This document shows positions 12,001 through 25,150 of a stretch of 64,000 nt of DNA, in pieces; within the stretch, counting starts at the first letter, position 1; every line of letters starts with the position of its first letter. Under the pieces are notes generated by a model, which did not search any database, had not been told where the DNA came from, and was given only the letters and a program-made list of their open reading frames with translations. Made by a program: the position numbers and the translations under genes. Origin of the DNA: Cheiracanthium punctorium (Eukaryota > Arthropoda > Arachnida > Araneae > Cheiracanthiidae); NCBI GenBank assembly GCA_038373885.1, contig JAWZYV010018289.1:1-64000 (forward strand), given 5' to 3'.

Positions 12001-15000
12001 GGACTGACTAGAAGATTATGATCCTTCTTTTTCTACCAAGATCTAAGTGAATTACTGCTTCTCATGCTGTCTCAAAATGGTGGACTTCGCGTCATCTGCC
12101 CCCCCCTTTTTTTTTCTTTTGTTAAGGTGTCATTTTATTTCCTTTTTAAGCCTATTTTTTTTTTTTTTTTTTTTAAATTTCTTTTGACCATCGGTCTTCC
12201 TGTAAAATTATAAAATAGGGATTGAATGTATTTTGTTGAAATGTACCATTCTTTAAAGTGTTAATACCCTTACAACAGTAGCATCTATGCTAAAATTTTG
12301 TAAATTGTGAATTTCAAGCAAAACATGATTTTCTACTGAATTTAAATTTTTGGTTTGCAACCAAGGGTACCCAGGGGTTTTAAATTTTTTTTTTTTTTTT
12401 CCAACATCTATGAGTGCTACCTGATCTCTTTTGCAGCACTGGAGCAGGTGTTAATTTGATCAAAATCTTTTGTAATTGATTTAATTAAGCTGTGAATTGT
12501 GCCCTAGATATGAATGTAAATTTCACCTTTTAATTCACGGTTCATTGTTAATTGCTGCTGAGACTTGCTTAAATTGTTAAAGTGTTCATTGTGCTGCATA
12601 TTATGTTTAAATATTTTTTTTTCTGGATCTAATATGTTAATTGGTTAAATAAAATGTTTCAATCCCATCTTTTGGTTCTCTTTACTTTGACAACGATCTA
12701 CACTAAGGGCGGCAAGATAAATCCTGGGTTATTGTCATTCAGAACAACGCATTGCTGATTTGTTTGTTTTTTTTCTTTAACTGTGAAATTTAACTGTGGT
12801 GTTCCAAATAGGAACGACACCACAAAATGGTGCCGTGAAGGCCCTTGCCCTTTTACCCTTGTGTGTGTTGTCGAAGTAAACCGAACTAAAATTTTGACAT
12901 TCATAAATGTACTTTTCCATATCTTCTAAAATTTTGCAGTGAGTGTTAGAATTTTTTTTAAGTCATGCCTAATTCGGGTGGTAACAGTGGCAATGCCACT
13001 GCCTTTCCAAATCCCTCTTTCATTACTATGTTACCTAATTTAAATGGTAACAATGTGACTATTTTTTTTTTGATTACCTGGTGCAGATAGCACCGTTGGC
13101 ATCGTGGACTGACGCACAGTCCATCGCAGTGGCGAAATTGAAACTTGAGGGCTCAGCTCTTCAATTCTATGCCTCCACTTTGAGAGAGGTTACTTTTGAG
13201 TCCCTGCAGGAATTTAGGGCACGTTTTGAGGGCCATTTTGCAGAGTCAAGTGACGTAGCTCAACAAATAGCGAACCTTACAAACTGCAAACAAAATTTAA
13301 ACGAAACTGTAAGGGACTTTGCTACCAGGCTAGAGGGTATCGCGCAAAAGGCTCAGCTGGGGTCAGCTGGGTTAAGTCTTCAGCTGGGGAAGAAATTCCA
13401 AAACGTTTTAGTGGCAACATGCTTCTCTCGTAATTCAAGGCAGGGTTAGCCGCAAACATTTGTGCTCAAGTAGTGATAGCGGACCCAAAAACATTTCAGG
13501 AGGCAACCGAATTGGCCAAACGTGTTGAGCGGGCACTTCAGTCTTATGCCTTGGACATTAATGTAGTTAGTGCACGACCTACCACTAGCGACAGTGAGTT
13601 AGCGCAGATTTTTCGTTCCACTACGGATCAGTATGCAAAATCATTGGAGCTTTTGACAAAACAAATGGAAGAAATGAAGGTGCAAATTGCATCGTTACAG
13701 GGCCAACGGAATTCTTTGCCACATAGGCCTTATGCTCCACAATCTCAGCGTTCAGTTGTCTGCTATTATTGCAGAAAAGTGGGTCATATTAGTCGGGTCT
13801 GTAGAAAAAAGGAGCGAGATATGGCAGCACAAGCTTCTGCTAATGCAAATCAGAGCCCGTCAACATCAAATCAAGGGCAAGCTCAGAGTACAAGTGATGA
13901 ATCCAGTAGGAACCCAAACTAATTGAGGGGGGAGTTTGTACCAGATCGCAACACTCCATGAGTCCCCGTGTAGATCCATTCATTGATATGTCCCTTTTGC
14001 CAGCTAATTTACCTATAATTTGTGTCAAAATTGAAGACATTTCACTTCGTGCTCTCATAGACAGTGGAGCTGCAGTAAATGTAATTTCCAGCCATGTAGC
14101 TGATGTTTTGAAAGATGCTAAGGAATTAAATTGTCCAAATTTTCAACTTAGAGCTCTAACCGGTGTAGATATCAATACTGAAAAATTAATCGCTACCAAT
14201 TTATTTATTTCTGATAAGTCTTTTGATTGTAAATTTTTAGTTGCTCGTGGTATTTTATCTCCAAATTTTGATCTTATAATTGGATTAGACTTTTTAGTAA
14301 AAGCTGGCTTTACTTTAAATTGTCATGACTGTCTCTTAAGTAATAAGGATGTGTGTGTCAGCTGGCGGCATGAGCAGCCTGAAAATACTCAGTTATCTGT
14401 CCCAGTGACGAGTACTGAACCTTGTCAAGTGTCCTCTCTTTCTCTTTTCGGAAGCCTACCAATAAGAGTTACTGTGCCGCCTTTTTCTCAAAAACTTTTT
14501 CATGTAAATGTAAATAATGTTGACTCTTCGTTTATTGGCCGAGACATTTTGTTAGAACCTAATCCTAATTTAAATTTTGATTTGTATTTAATTGCTAACG
14601 CTGTTTCTAAAATTTCTCAAGATCTCCAATGTTTGGTTCAGGTCATTAATTTTACTTCCGAATCAATTCAATTAAATAAAAATATGAAACTCGTCTACGT
14701 AACTCCTGTAAATATTGAAAGGCCTGATGAAATTGTTAATGTTGTTGAGGGACAAGAAGAGAAGGAAGATGATTTTAGCCTATGGGCAAAATATGTTGAC
14801 TTAACCCACCTTGACGATCAGCAGCGTGAGACCCTTAAATCCTTGCTTATCAAATATAAGTCTGTTTTTTCTCTTACTCCTTCTGACTTAGGTGCTTGCT
14901 CAATAATTAAACACCGCATTCATTTAACTGATGACGTTCCTGTAAGATCAAAACCATATCGTGTCCCATACCATCTTAAGCCCGAAATGCGTAAACAAAT

Positions 15001-18000
15001 TCAGACACTGTTGGATGCTAGTATAATTGAACCCTCTACGAGTAGTTATGCTGCCCCAGTGCTTCTTGTCAAGAAACCTGATGGTTCTTTTCGCCTTTTG
15101 CTGACCTCCGAAAGTTAAATGCCAAGACCATCCCCGATAACTTTCCTTTGTCTAATCTTCAAGAAATGATTGATTTCCTGTCAGGTGCAAAGTTCTTTTC
15201 TTCCCTTGATCTCACCTCGGGTTTCCATCAGATGCTCATGCATCCAGATGATGCACACTTAACGGGTATTGCCACTGAGGAAGGCCTTTTCCACTTTTGC
15301 CGGATGCCTTTTGGTTTGCGCAATGCGAGTAGCAGTTTCCAACGACTCATGTCAGTGGTGTTGTCCGGTCTCTCCGACTTTCAAATAGGAGTGTACATAG
15401 ATGATGTAGTTGTGGCATCAGAGTCATTTGAGGAACATGTTCACAGGTTAGAATTAGTTTTTGAACGGTTAAAACAATCCAATCTGAAGCTCAAACCTAA
15501 GAAATGTACTTTAGCAAAAGATGAAATAACTTATTTAGGCCATCGTGTAACACAAGGTAAGGTTATGCCTGATCCAAAAAATTTAGACACTATTTTAAAA
15601 GCAAATGTTCCTCGTACTAAAAAGCAAGTTCGCTCTTTTCTTGGTTTAACGGGTTTTTACAGAAGTTCATTCCTAATTATTCTAATATTGCATTGCCTCT
15701 TACTAATTTGATGAAGGATACTTGTAAGTTTGCATGGGGAGATCTTGAACAGGATGCTTTTGATCGTTTAAAACTTGCTTTAACCCAGTCTCCCTGTTTG
15801 GCCTTGCCAAATTTTTCCAAACCATTCTCAATCTGCACTGATGCAAGCAAACACGCGATGGGCGTGGTCTTAGTGCAAGAAGATGATTCGGGGTTTCAAC
15901 ATCCTGTTTGTTTTGCCTCAAAAAAGTTTTCTCCTGCCGAGGTTAATTATTCAGTTGTGGAAAAGGAGGCTCTTGCTGTTGTTTTTGGCATAACACATTT
16001 TAAACAGTACCTCTACGGTTCTCATTTCACTGTATATTGTGACCAGCAATCTCTTTCGCAGTTGTTTAAATTAAAAGATCCCACTTCACGTATTGCTCGT
16101 TGGATTATGTCCCTGCAACAGTATGATTATAAAATTATTCACAAGCCTGGTCGTCTTAACTTAATGGCACATTTTCTTTCGCGTGAAGTTAATACTCTTA
16201 ATTCCGAACCTTTTTCATTTCAAATTCCTAAGTTTCCTATGCAAGATATCATTAGGCTTCAAAAATCTGACCCCTTTTATCAAAAGATTGCTGCTTGCCT
16301 CAATAATGAGTCTCCTTATATTCAAAGATCCAATAAATTTTTCTTTCAGCAAAATGCTATTGTTTGTAAGCCTTTAAATAGTAATTCGGAGAACGTTCGT
16401 TTAGTTGTGCCTCACACCCTCATTCAAGAAGTATTGCATTTGTGTCATGACAACAAAACTGTTGCCCATGCTGGCCTGTCTCGTAACTTACACCGTGTAC
16501 GTCAAAGTTTTTTTTGGGGTAGGTCTCTATAACAACGTAAAAAAGTATGTTTTATCTTGTAAGTCATGTTTGGAAAGAAGGGGTTACCACAAAAATCAAA
16601 AGGCTCCTGTGCAAGAGATTCCTGTTGTTGATCGCCCATTTCAGGAATGTGCAATTGATGCGGTGGGTCCTTTTATGACTTCTAGAAATGGCAATAAATG
16701 GCTCCTGGTAATCTCTGACTATTTTACAAAATATCCTGAAGCTTATCCTGTCCCTGATATTCAAAGTTCAACAGTTGTAAAAGTTTTAATTGATTTTATT
16801 TCACGTCACGGAATAATGGAAGTGTTATATTCGGATAGGGGTTCAAATTTTATTTCTAAGGCTATGGCGGAGGTGTATGACATCTTGGGTATAAAAAAAC
16901 AACACACTGTGGCTTATAATCCGCAAGGAAATGGTTTAGTGGAGAGGTTGAACAAATGTCTGATTGATTCGTTAAGTCATCTAGTACTCGAATCTCAAGA
17001 AGATTGGTGTGAACAGGTTCCCTTAGCTCTCTTAGCTTTTCGTACTGCCTACCACCGCACCATCAAGGAATCTCCTGCTTTTCTTACTTATGGTAGAGAT
17101 CTGTTGATGCCATATGATCTGGTTTTCTCTTCGAAATTCAGATCATATGCTGATACTAGATCCTACGCTCAGGAGATAGTCACCAATCTTCAACGTACCT
17201 TCTCTGTCATCAAGACCAACCTAGAAAAGGCTTCGTATGCTCAGGCTCATCCTCCTACCTCTAACTTTTACTTTAAAAACATTAAGGTCAGTGATACTGT
17301 TATTTACACGTTCCCGCTAGCAAGCCACATTTAACTAAAAAGCTATGTAAATTTAATAAGGGTCCTTATAGAGTTTTAGAACAACTTTCTCCTGTCTTGT
17401 TTAAAATTTCTCACATTTCAAATCCCTCAGATACTCAAGTTGTACATGTAAATCGCATTTTTAAGGTTATCGACAGGGAAGTTTTTCCAACACCAGATAG
17501 TCAAATTTTGTCTTCTCCGCCTCCAGTGATTCCAGAGCCTGCCACTAGCCCTACTCAAGAAAGTTCAGAGGATAGGTTAATAAGAGAATACCCTTGCCCC
17601 CTTTTACCGCTAGATTTGTCTTGGGAAGCTGATACTATCTACATGCCACCTCCTGTAGTTACAACAGAAGTAGATATGACAGATTCACAACTAGATACCT
17701 CGTTTGATTTTTTTCGGGATACCTCAGTATCTCCAGTTTCCTTTTTCAATTCTCCTCATTCTGATATTGATGATTCTGATGCCCAACCAACATCCACCTT
17801 TTCTCCTATTCGCACTAGATCCATGCCTAAACATGGATATTGTCTCAGACCCAGGGATGCTTTTGGATTTGTCAAGAAGTAGTTTTACATTTTTGCGCAG
17901 AAATTTTCTTTGAGGTTGTGCCATATAATTTTACTATATATATATTTTCATATTTAGTGTTAGCATCTGTGTTTTCTTTTTATATACAAATTTCTTTTAT

Positions 18001-21000
18001 GGGTATTTTTGGGGAGTGTGAAATACACTATTTGATGTTTAATGTTTGACCTGCCAAAAGGTAAACTTGCACATTCTTTTAGTTATGTGGACACAAGTAA
18101 CCACATATGATTTGTTCCTATTTTTATTGCATTCGTATTAAACCAAAGATTTTTTTTGTTGTTGCATATATGTATTGTATTTTACTGATTGTTATCTGTA
18201 TATGGCCAAGGGGTCATGTGCAATGTGTGAAATACTTGGTTACACTAAATAACCACCTCCTAATTGTGTCTACCTGAACAGCACAGAATTTTTTTTTGAG
18301 GTTTGATAAGTCTTCATCAAACCCTCCTGTGTAGGAAATTTATGGTTGACAAATTTTGTGTGAGCAATCTCTCCTCTTCCTCTTGTTGTAAATTTTAATT
18401 GCTGTAGATAGATTTGGCCAATTTATCTGCCTTTTGTACTTAGTTGGGTGTCCCAGTAACTTATAACCAGTGTAATATTTCTTATTTTGATCTTTTTTAA
18501 ATTTAAACATGTAGTTTAGACAATTTTAAATGGGACACTTGGGAATGGTTAGTGACTTGTGGGTTTCTGCAGGCCTTCTTGGTCACTTGGATTTCTTTCT
18601 GTGTTTGGTTTTGGATGACAGTTGGGTCCTGTTGGGCTGGTGTTTAGTCCGCTATACCCCCTTCATCCATTGCTGAGTGCAGGGGAATTCAGGGATCATT
18701 CCTCTGTGTAATTGGGTAATTAATTTATGTAACTGTCTAAAACCAATTAAGGCAATTTGTCTCTCCTTAATTAAATTCTGTTTACTTTTTAAATTTTATT
18801 TTCTCGCCTCTTCACTGCTTATATTAAATATGTATCTTAAAAGTTGTTTCAAAATCATAATTTGGCTGAGATTGTCTTGCCATGGTCAACACCCTTCTGA
18901 AATTTTGGCTTGTTGTTTTGTCAAAATTCTGGTAATTTCTCACCTGCAATGTGGTGATGTTGCTGTTTGAATTTCTGTGCTGTTTTACTTAAGATTGTGT
19001 CAAAAATTACTAATTACGTCCCATTACCAAATGTGTCGTGTTATGGCTACTGATTCTTCGGACATTAAACATCACAGCAAGCCACTTCAAAAATTGGTGT
19101 TCTGCGTCATCGTTATTTGGTGTTATGTACTTAATTGTTCTCGAGATCTTTGTGTATGGTTAATATGTGTTTTTTGTTAAATGTGCGGAATGTGCAAGTA
19201 ATGTTGTTTTTGGCTGGGGCTTTAGGAAAATTTTTCTTACGTTTTTACTTTTATATGTTGGGTGTGTCAAATTTTTGTTTGTGTGGTGTTAATAGCCACG
19301 CTTAGGTTGTTTCCTCACCTATTGGTGGGATGTTAGAATTTTTTCAGTGCGCGTTATTTTGCCTTGATATTTTCTTCGCCACTGTGTTTGGTCCTGTGCA
19401 TAGGTCAGTATAAGTGGTTATTTTATATGTGTTTGGGTTTGTCTATACACTCACTGCACTTTTCTAGTTTAATGTATTTTTACAAAAAAAAAAAAAATTT
19501 TGGGGGGTGTAAAAAAATTTTTTTTTTCTCCGAACGGGGAGTATATGTGGTGTTGTCACTATATTATCACTTTTCTTTCGTTAATGATTAATTTAATTTA
19601 CCTCTACCCAGAACGTTTTAGTAATTTAAGATCCTTCTAGTTAAAAATTTAAATAACCACTGTGTAATTTCTTACTTTTGGGGGGCTGTTATTTATTTAT
19701 TTTGTTTTGGCAGTGTAAAGTTTTCTCTTTTTGTTTACTTTTTTTGTGATTAAATTTTCTCTTCACCAGTCGTTTTTCGCCTTCAGGGTGTTTAAAATTA
19801 ATGTTCACCTTTTAATTGCCGTTCTGTGAGTAATCAGCACTTTAAAATATAGTGGCTATACTTCATATCTCCCTTTTCATTAAAGTTGTTTTGATGGGAT
19901 TTTTTATTTTAAATTAATTTTCGTAACTTCCCGTAATCCTGCTTTTCCTTTTTTTTATTACTTTATTTCTCCGGTTAGGTGTCTCCCTGTGAATTTTCAA
20001 TAATTTTTCATCTTTTAAGTTTGCTTACAATTTCATGCTATTGCATCATTTTCTGTGCCTGTTACATCAGATCTTGGAGAGGACACTAATCTTTCCCGCG
20101 CTTTTCCTCCGAATTTGTTCGAGAACATTCCTTTTCTTCCCCTCTTGCGGTCCAGGTCGGACTATCTCGGAATGACTTAAGGGGCACTCTTGGCTCTGAT
20201 TGGCTGAGGGAGGCAGTTCCGGAGTGAGGAGGAGAGGCAAGCGCACAATTTTTCGGCAGTTTCAGCTTGAACGTCCTGACTAGGTGGTCGTGGTTTTTTT
20301 TTTTTTTTTTCTCTTGAGAGCTCAAGTTCAGCCCAGCCTTGGGATGACTTGACAAATCGTGCAGGATGACCTGATTACTGAAGAAAGACCCTCGACACCC
20401 AAGTTGACGCGATCTACCCCGCCGTGAAGAGATAGCCATGTTTTACTTTTCGTCTACTGGCCGCTGAATGCGTACCAAGCTCAGCAGATAAAGGAGCGCG
20501 GATGTGATGACCTGCTAGGCCGACGCACGTTCCAGCCCCCGCCGACTGTGTCGCTGATTAGCACATGGCCCTCCGTGCTCCCAACTAATCGCCAAGCCGC
20601 CAGCGCCCATGTAATGGTGAGAAGTTTCCGTGCTTATCAATCTCTTGTTATAATGAGAGTCCGTGAGTGGCGCCTTTAGACGGGTGTCTGCAATGTGGGC
20701 CTAGCCCCGAGTCTCCGGACTGACTAGAAGATTATGATCCTTCTTTTTCTACCAAGATCTAAGTGAATTACTGCTTCTCATGCTGTCTCAAAATGGTGGA
20801 CTTCGCGTCATCTGCCTCCCCCCCTTTTTTTTTCTTTTGTTAAGGTGTCATTTTATTTCCTTTTTAAGCCTATTTTTTTTTTTTTTTTTAAATTTCTTTT
20901 GACCATCGGTCTTCCTGTAAAATTATAAAATAGGGATTGAATGTATTTTGTTGAAATGTACCATTCTTTAAAGTGTTAATACCCTTACAACAGTAGCATC

Positions 21001-24000
21001 TATGCTAAAATTTTGTAAATTGTGAATTTCAAGCAAAACATGATTTTCTACTGAATTTAAATTTTTGGTTTGCAACCATGGGTACCCAGGGGTTTTAATT
21101 TTTTTTTTTTTTTTCCAACATCTATGAGTGCTACCTGATCTCTTTTGCAGCACTGGAGCAGGTGTTAATTTGATCAAAATCTTTTGTAATTGATTTAATT
21201 AAGCTGTGAGTTGTGCCCTAGATATGAATGTAAATTTTACCTTTTAATTCACGGTTCATTGTTAATTGCTGCTGAGACTTGCTTAAATTGTTAAAGTGTT
21301 CATTGTGCTGCATATTATGTTTAAATATTTTTTTTTCTGGATCTAATATGTTAATTGGTTAAATAAAATGTTTCAATCCCATCTTTTGGTTCTCTTTACT
21401 TTGACAACGATCTACACTAAGGGCGGCAAGATAAATCCTGGGTTATTGTCATCATTCAGAACAACGCATTGCTGATTTTTTTTTTTTTTTTTTTTCCTTT
21501 AACTGTGAAATTTAACTGTGGGGTTCCAGATAGGAACAACACCACAATACTAAAATCTTGATATTTTGTATGTTGTACAGTTTACCTTAAAAGCTTGCTA
21601 AAACTTTACTACTGGCTCATTTATTATTAATTTGTTTTACATAAAAATACCTTAAATGTAATATGCATTTTAAGTAACACATTTCTATATTTTAACAGTA
21701 TAAATAATATCATTAATGCTAAAAAGTGTTGCAATTACTTTGGAGTAAAAGTTTTGACATTCTTTTTTTTTTTTTTATATATATATATATATATAAGAAT
21801 AAGGTTCCAAGATCCAGAACATGCCAAATACTACTACTATAAAATTCCTTTCATTAGTATTAGTAAGATAATTATTATATAAAACTAACTTTCTTTAATT
21901 TTTTCTGCAGCTGTAACAATGTGTAAGAAATATTCGTGTAAGAGTAGTTTAGATTAGAAGCCTCATTAACCCCTTCGCGCCCATCGTACCCTATACGGTA
22001 CGGGAAAATTATGCTCTCACCGGCCCATCGTTCCGTATTGGGAACTCGTTGCGAACGCTTGTTTCTGCCCATCGTTCCGTATAAGGAACCAAACTTTGGA
22101 ACGTTTTTTTAGAATTTTTTAATGACACTAGATGGCAGTACTATACCGTAATTTTGAATTGTGGAGGTCATATGAGGTCTGAACTTTCAGCCTGTGTTTC
22201 TGTTATCGGAATTCCTACAGCTGGGAATGACTCAGGAGTTAACATAAACAAACACACGTGATTGCTTTGTGGAGTAGCAGTAAAGTTAAAGAGCTGATCT
22301 CAAAGGCGTGTTTTGTGGGGAGTTTAATGTTTTTGTTTTTTATTGTGACACTGGATTTTAGGACGAATAGGGGGATAGAGAATGGGTTGGTTTTTTTGTT
22401 TATCGGTAGTACAGAGGGTGCATGAGGGTTTATTTTCTATTAGTTTCGTTTATGCAGCCATGGCGAAAAGAGTGAAATATCTTACGGAAAGTGAAATTGC
22501 GCGTATGATGAATGAGGAGAGTGATTCGAGTGATAGTGAAACAGATATTTATGTGAGTGAAGAATCAGATGTGTGTGAAGATGATGATGACGATGATAGT
22601 GTTATTAGTGATGCAAATAGAGCATCTAATGACGGATGGAGTCAAGATATGAAAGATCTTCCTCTTTTGACATTTTTATCTAAGAGTGGGTTGAATTTAG
22701 AGCCTATATTCTTATTTTCCACGTTTTGAATTAAAATTTTTAATTTGATTGAATTTTTACGATTTATTTGCTGAATTAGGCTTAACATCAAAAACTCTCC
22801 GGGCCGGGGGAAACATCTCGTCTGCGAAGAGCGCGGGCTGGTGGGAGCGCGTCGTTGCAGAACATTCTGGGCTTGAAGGGGTTAATCAATTGAAATAAAC
22901 CTTAACTCTATGAGGAAAACTTTGATTATTTTATAAAACAAATAAATAGTTAAGCAAATGAGCATTATATTTCAGTTATGCTTTTTAAATTACTAGAAAA
23001 TAAAATGTTACGTTTAAAAAACCCTTTCCATTGAGAAAAATAGTGAGCAAATCTGACTACAACACTGTTTAAAATAAAGATGATTGTTATGTTAAAATCA
23101 ATCACGGAGGTATCGTAAAACTTAGTTAAAAACGTTTATAAAAGCCTTTTAAAAAAACTCCGTTAAAAACATAAAAGGTTAAAATCAACACACCATTTAG
23201 CGCTTTTGGCAGCTTATCCCGCTGCTGTCTTCAGAACTGATGAGTTTCCTCCCAGCTTCAGCACATCATGCCATGCTCCATCGACCTGCGTGTGCATCAT
23301 ATCATTGGTATAACTCATATTTTTAATTTAATAATGAATTTTATAGACAAAATAAAGGAGTGCCCATGGGCTCCCCGATCTCTGGGGTGATTGCAGAGTG
23401 GAAAATGCGAAAGCTTGAAACAATAATTTTAAAGAAATTTCACCCCCACATAAAACACTGGCTTAGATATGTTGATGACATTTTTGCAATAGTGGAAAAC
23501 AATAGCCTCGATAATATACTGCATGAAATAAACTCTCTGGATAAAAATATACAATTTACTATGGAAATTGAACAGCACAACATATTAAACTTTCTTGATG
23601 TTAAAATAATAAGAACCACTTCACACAATTTTGAAACCACTGTCTTTAGAAAACCTACCAATAACAATAAAATAGTTAACTTCTCTTCTAAAACAACTTA
23701 CAACTATAAAACCTCGATAATCCACTCTTATGTTAATAGAGCTCTAGACATCTGCTCGAACAATAAATTACTCAAAGAGGAATTACAATTTATACAACAA
23801 CAGTGTCAAAATGCTAATTACCCCAATAATATCATTAACTGGTTAATTAAAGAAAGAACGAAAAAATTAAACCACATCAACAACGCTCAAAAAGAAAAAC
23901 CTACATTCACCCATCCCACTCTTTACTATCGCGGTCTTGCCGAAAACTTTACTAACCTCACCCGTAAAAAGAATCTCAGAATTGCCATAAAACCCAATAG

Positions 24001-25117
24001 TCATATTTTTAAAAGAATTCGCTCCGAAAAAGATAAAATTAATCCTTTGGAAACTGCTGGTGTTTATAGAATTCGTTTTGCTTATAAAGACTCTAACCTT
24101 CCCGGCCACTACATAGGTGTCACGAAAAGGAAAATTAAAGATAGAATAAAAGAACATATAAACGATATTAAATTTAATAGACATAGTACTGTCCTCTCCC
24201 GCCTAGCCTTAAAAGAAAATATTGATATAGATTTCATTAACGTTAAAAAAATAGCCAATTACAATAACCATAATTATAGTTTGAAGCGCGAAGCATTAGA
24301 AATACTTACACAAGAGGGCGCCGTCAACGATATGACACATGCGCAGGTCGATGGAGCATGGCATGATGTGCTGAAGCTGGGAGGAAACTCATCAGTTCTG
24401 AAGATGGCAGCAAGATAAGCTGCCGAAAGCGCTAAATGGCATGTTGATTTTAACCTTTTATATTTTTAACGGAGTTTTAAAGGCTTTTATAAATTTTTTA
24501 ACTAAGTTTTAAAGATTATTGTTTTTCACTGGTTTTCTCTTATCATTTACAATATTATTTTCCCATTCAATTAATCTGTTTTACAAATTTTCTACCTTTG
24601 AAACCGCAGTTACATAAAGCATTTTATGGTAATTATTTTTCTGACTAGAATCTACTTTATCAGGCAATGAATTCTTAGAAAATTTTTCAAGTCTTGGTTC
24701 AAGTTAATCTTACCCTAAAAAACAACATAATTTTCAGCCTTCTTCAAACAGGAATCATTCGCTTAACTTTGTCAGGTTGAAGCATGCAAATAGCATTCAT
24801 TCAGCAGAATGCATACAGCTAGCAAGAATATTATCAGAGCAAGTAGAAAAATACCTGCTTCTGATAAATTCCAACTGGCTTAGTTAGTACTGTGATAAAG
24901 TGTTTCAGAAAAATCAGTTGAATAGCTATATCAGAAAAATCAGCACATTTTTTACGAATTTCATGAGTTAAAACATAAAATCATGATATAACTCAATGAA
25001 TAAAGTACTGAGTTTATAGCAGACTGTGCAATAAGCTAAGAGCATACTTTTACAGGTCATAAATATTGGTACTTTATTAAATTTTCCATACAGTTTTTAA
25101 CAATAAATAAAAATTTA

Positions 25118-25150
<33 letters not shown>

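Larger units (their letters stand above)
11831..21546 (+). mobile_element. Gypsy-type LTR retrotransposon (9.7 kb)
   Basis: Two direct LTRs (11831-12824 and 20547-21546) bracket gag and pol in the order protease, RT, RNase H, integrase, the Gypsy/Metaviridae order. It lies in the same sense as POLA2. The coding region is broken by at least two shifts in gag and four in pol, so this copy cannot make its proteins as read. No target duplication is visible beside the LTRs. About 2.66 kb between the end of pol and the 3' LTR carries no recognisable env. Confidence 0.93.
23113..24514 (+). mobile_element. Penelope-like element 2 with inverted 5' fragment
   Basis: A 5'-truncated copy (RT to 3' end, about 23313-24514) is preceded by an inverted fragment of its own 3' end (23113-23309, mirror of about 24329-24514). 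The same design is seen in element 1, but here the left arm is only about 0.2 kb. The two arms have diverged visibly, so this insertion is older than element 1. The protein belongs to a related but different subfamily. Confidence 0.83.

Noticed and set aside
18677..19180. Two frames considered as a Gypsy env
   Set aside because: They are short, in T-rich DNA, and lack signal peptide, cleavage site and fusion motifs.
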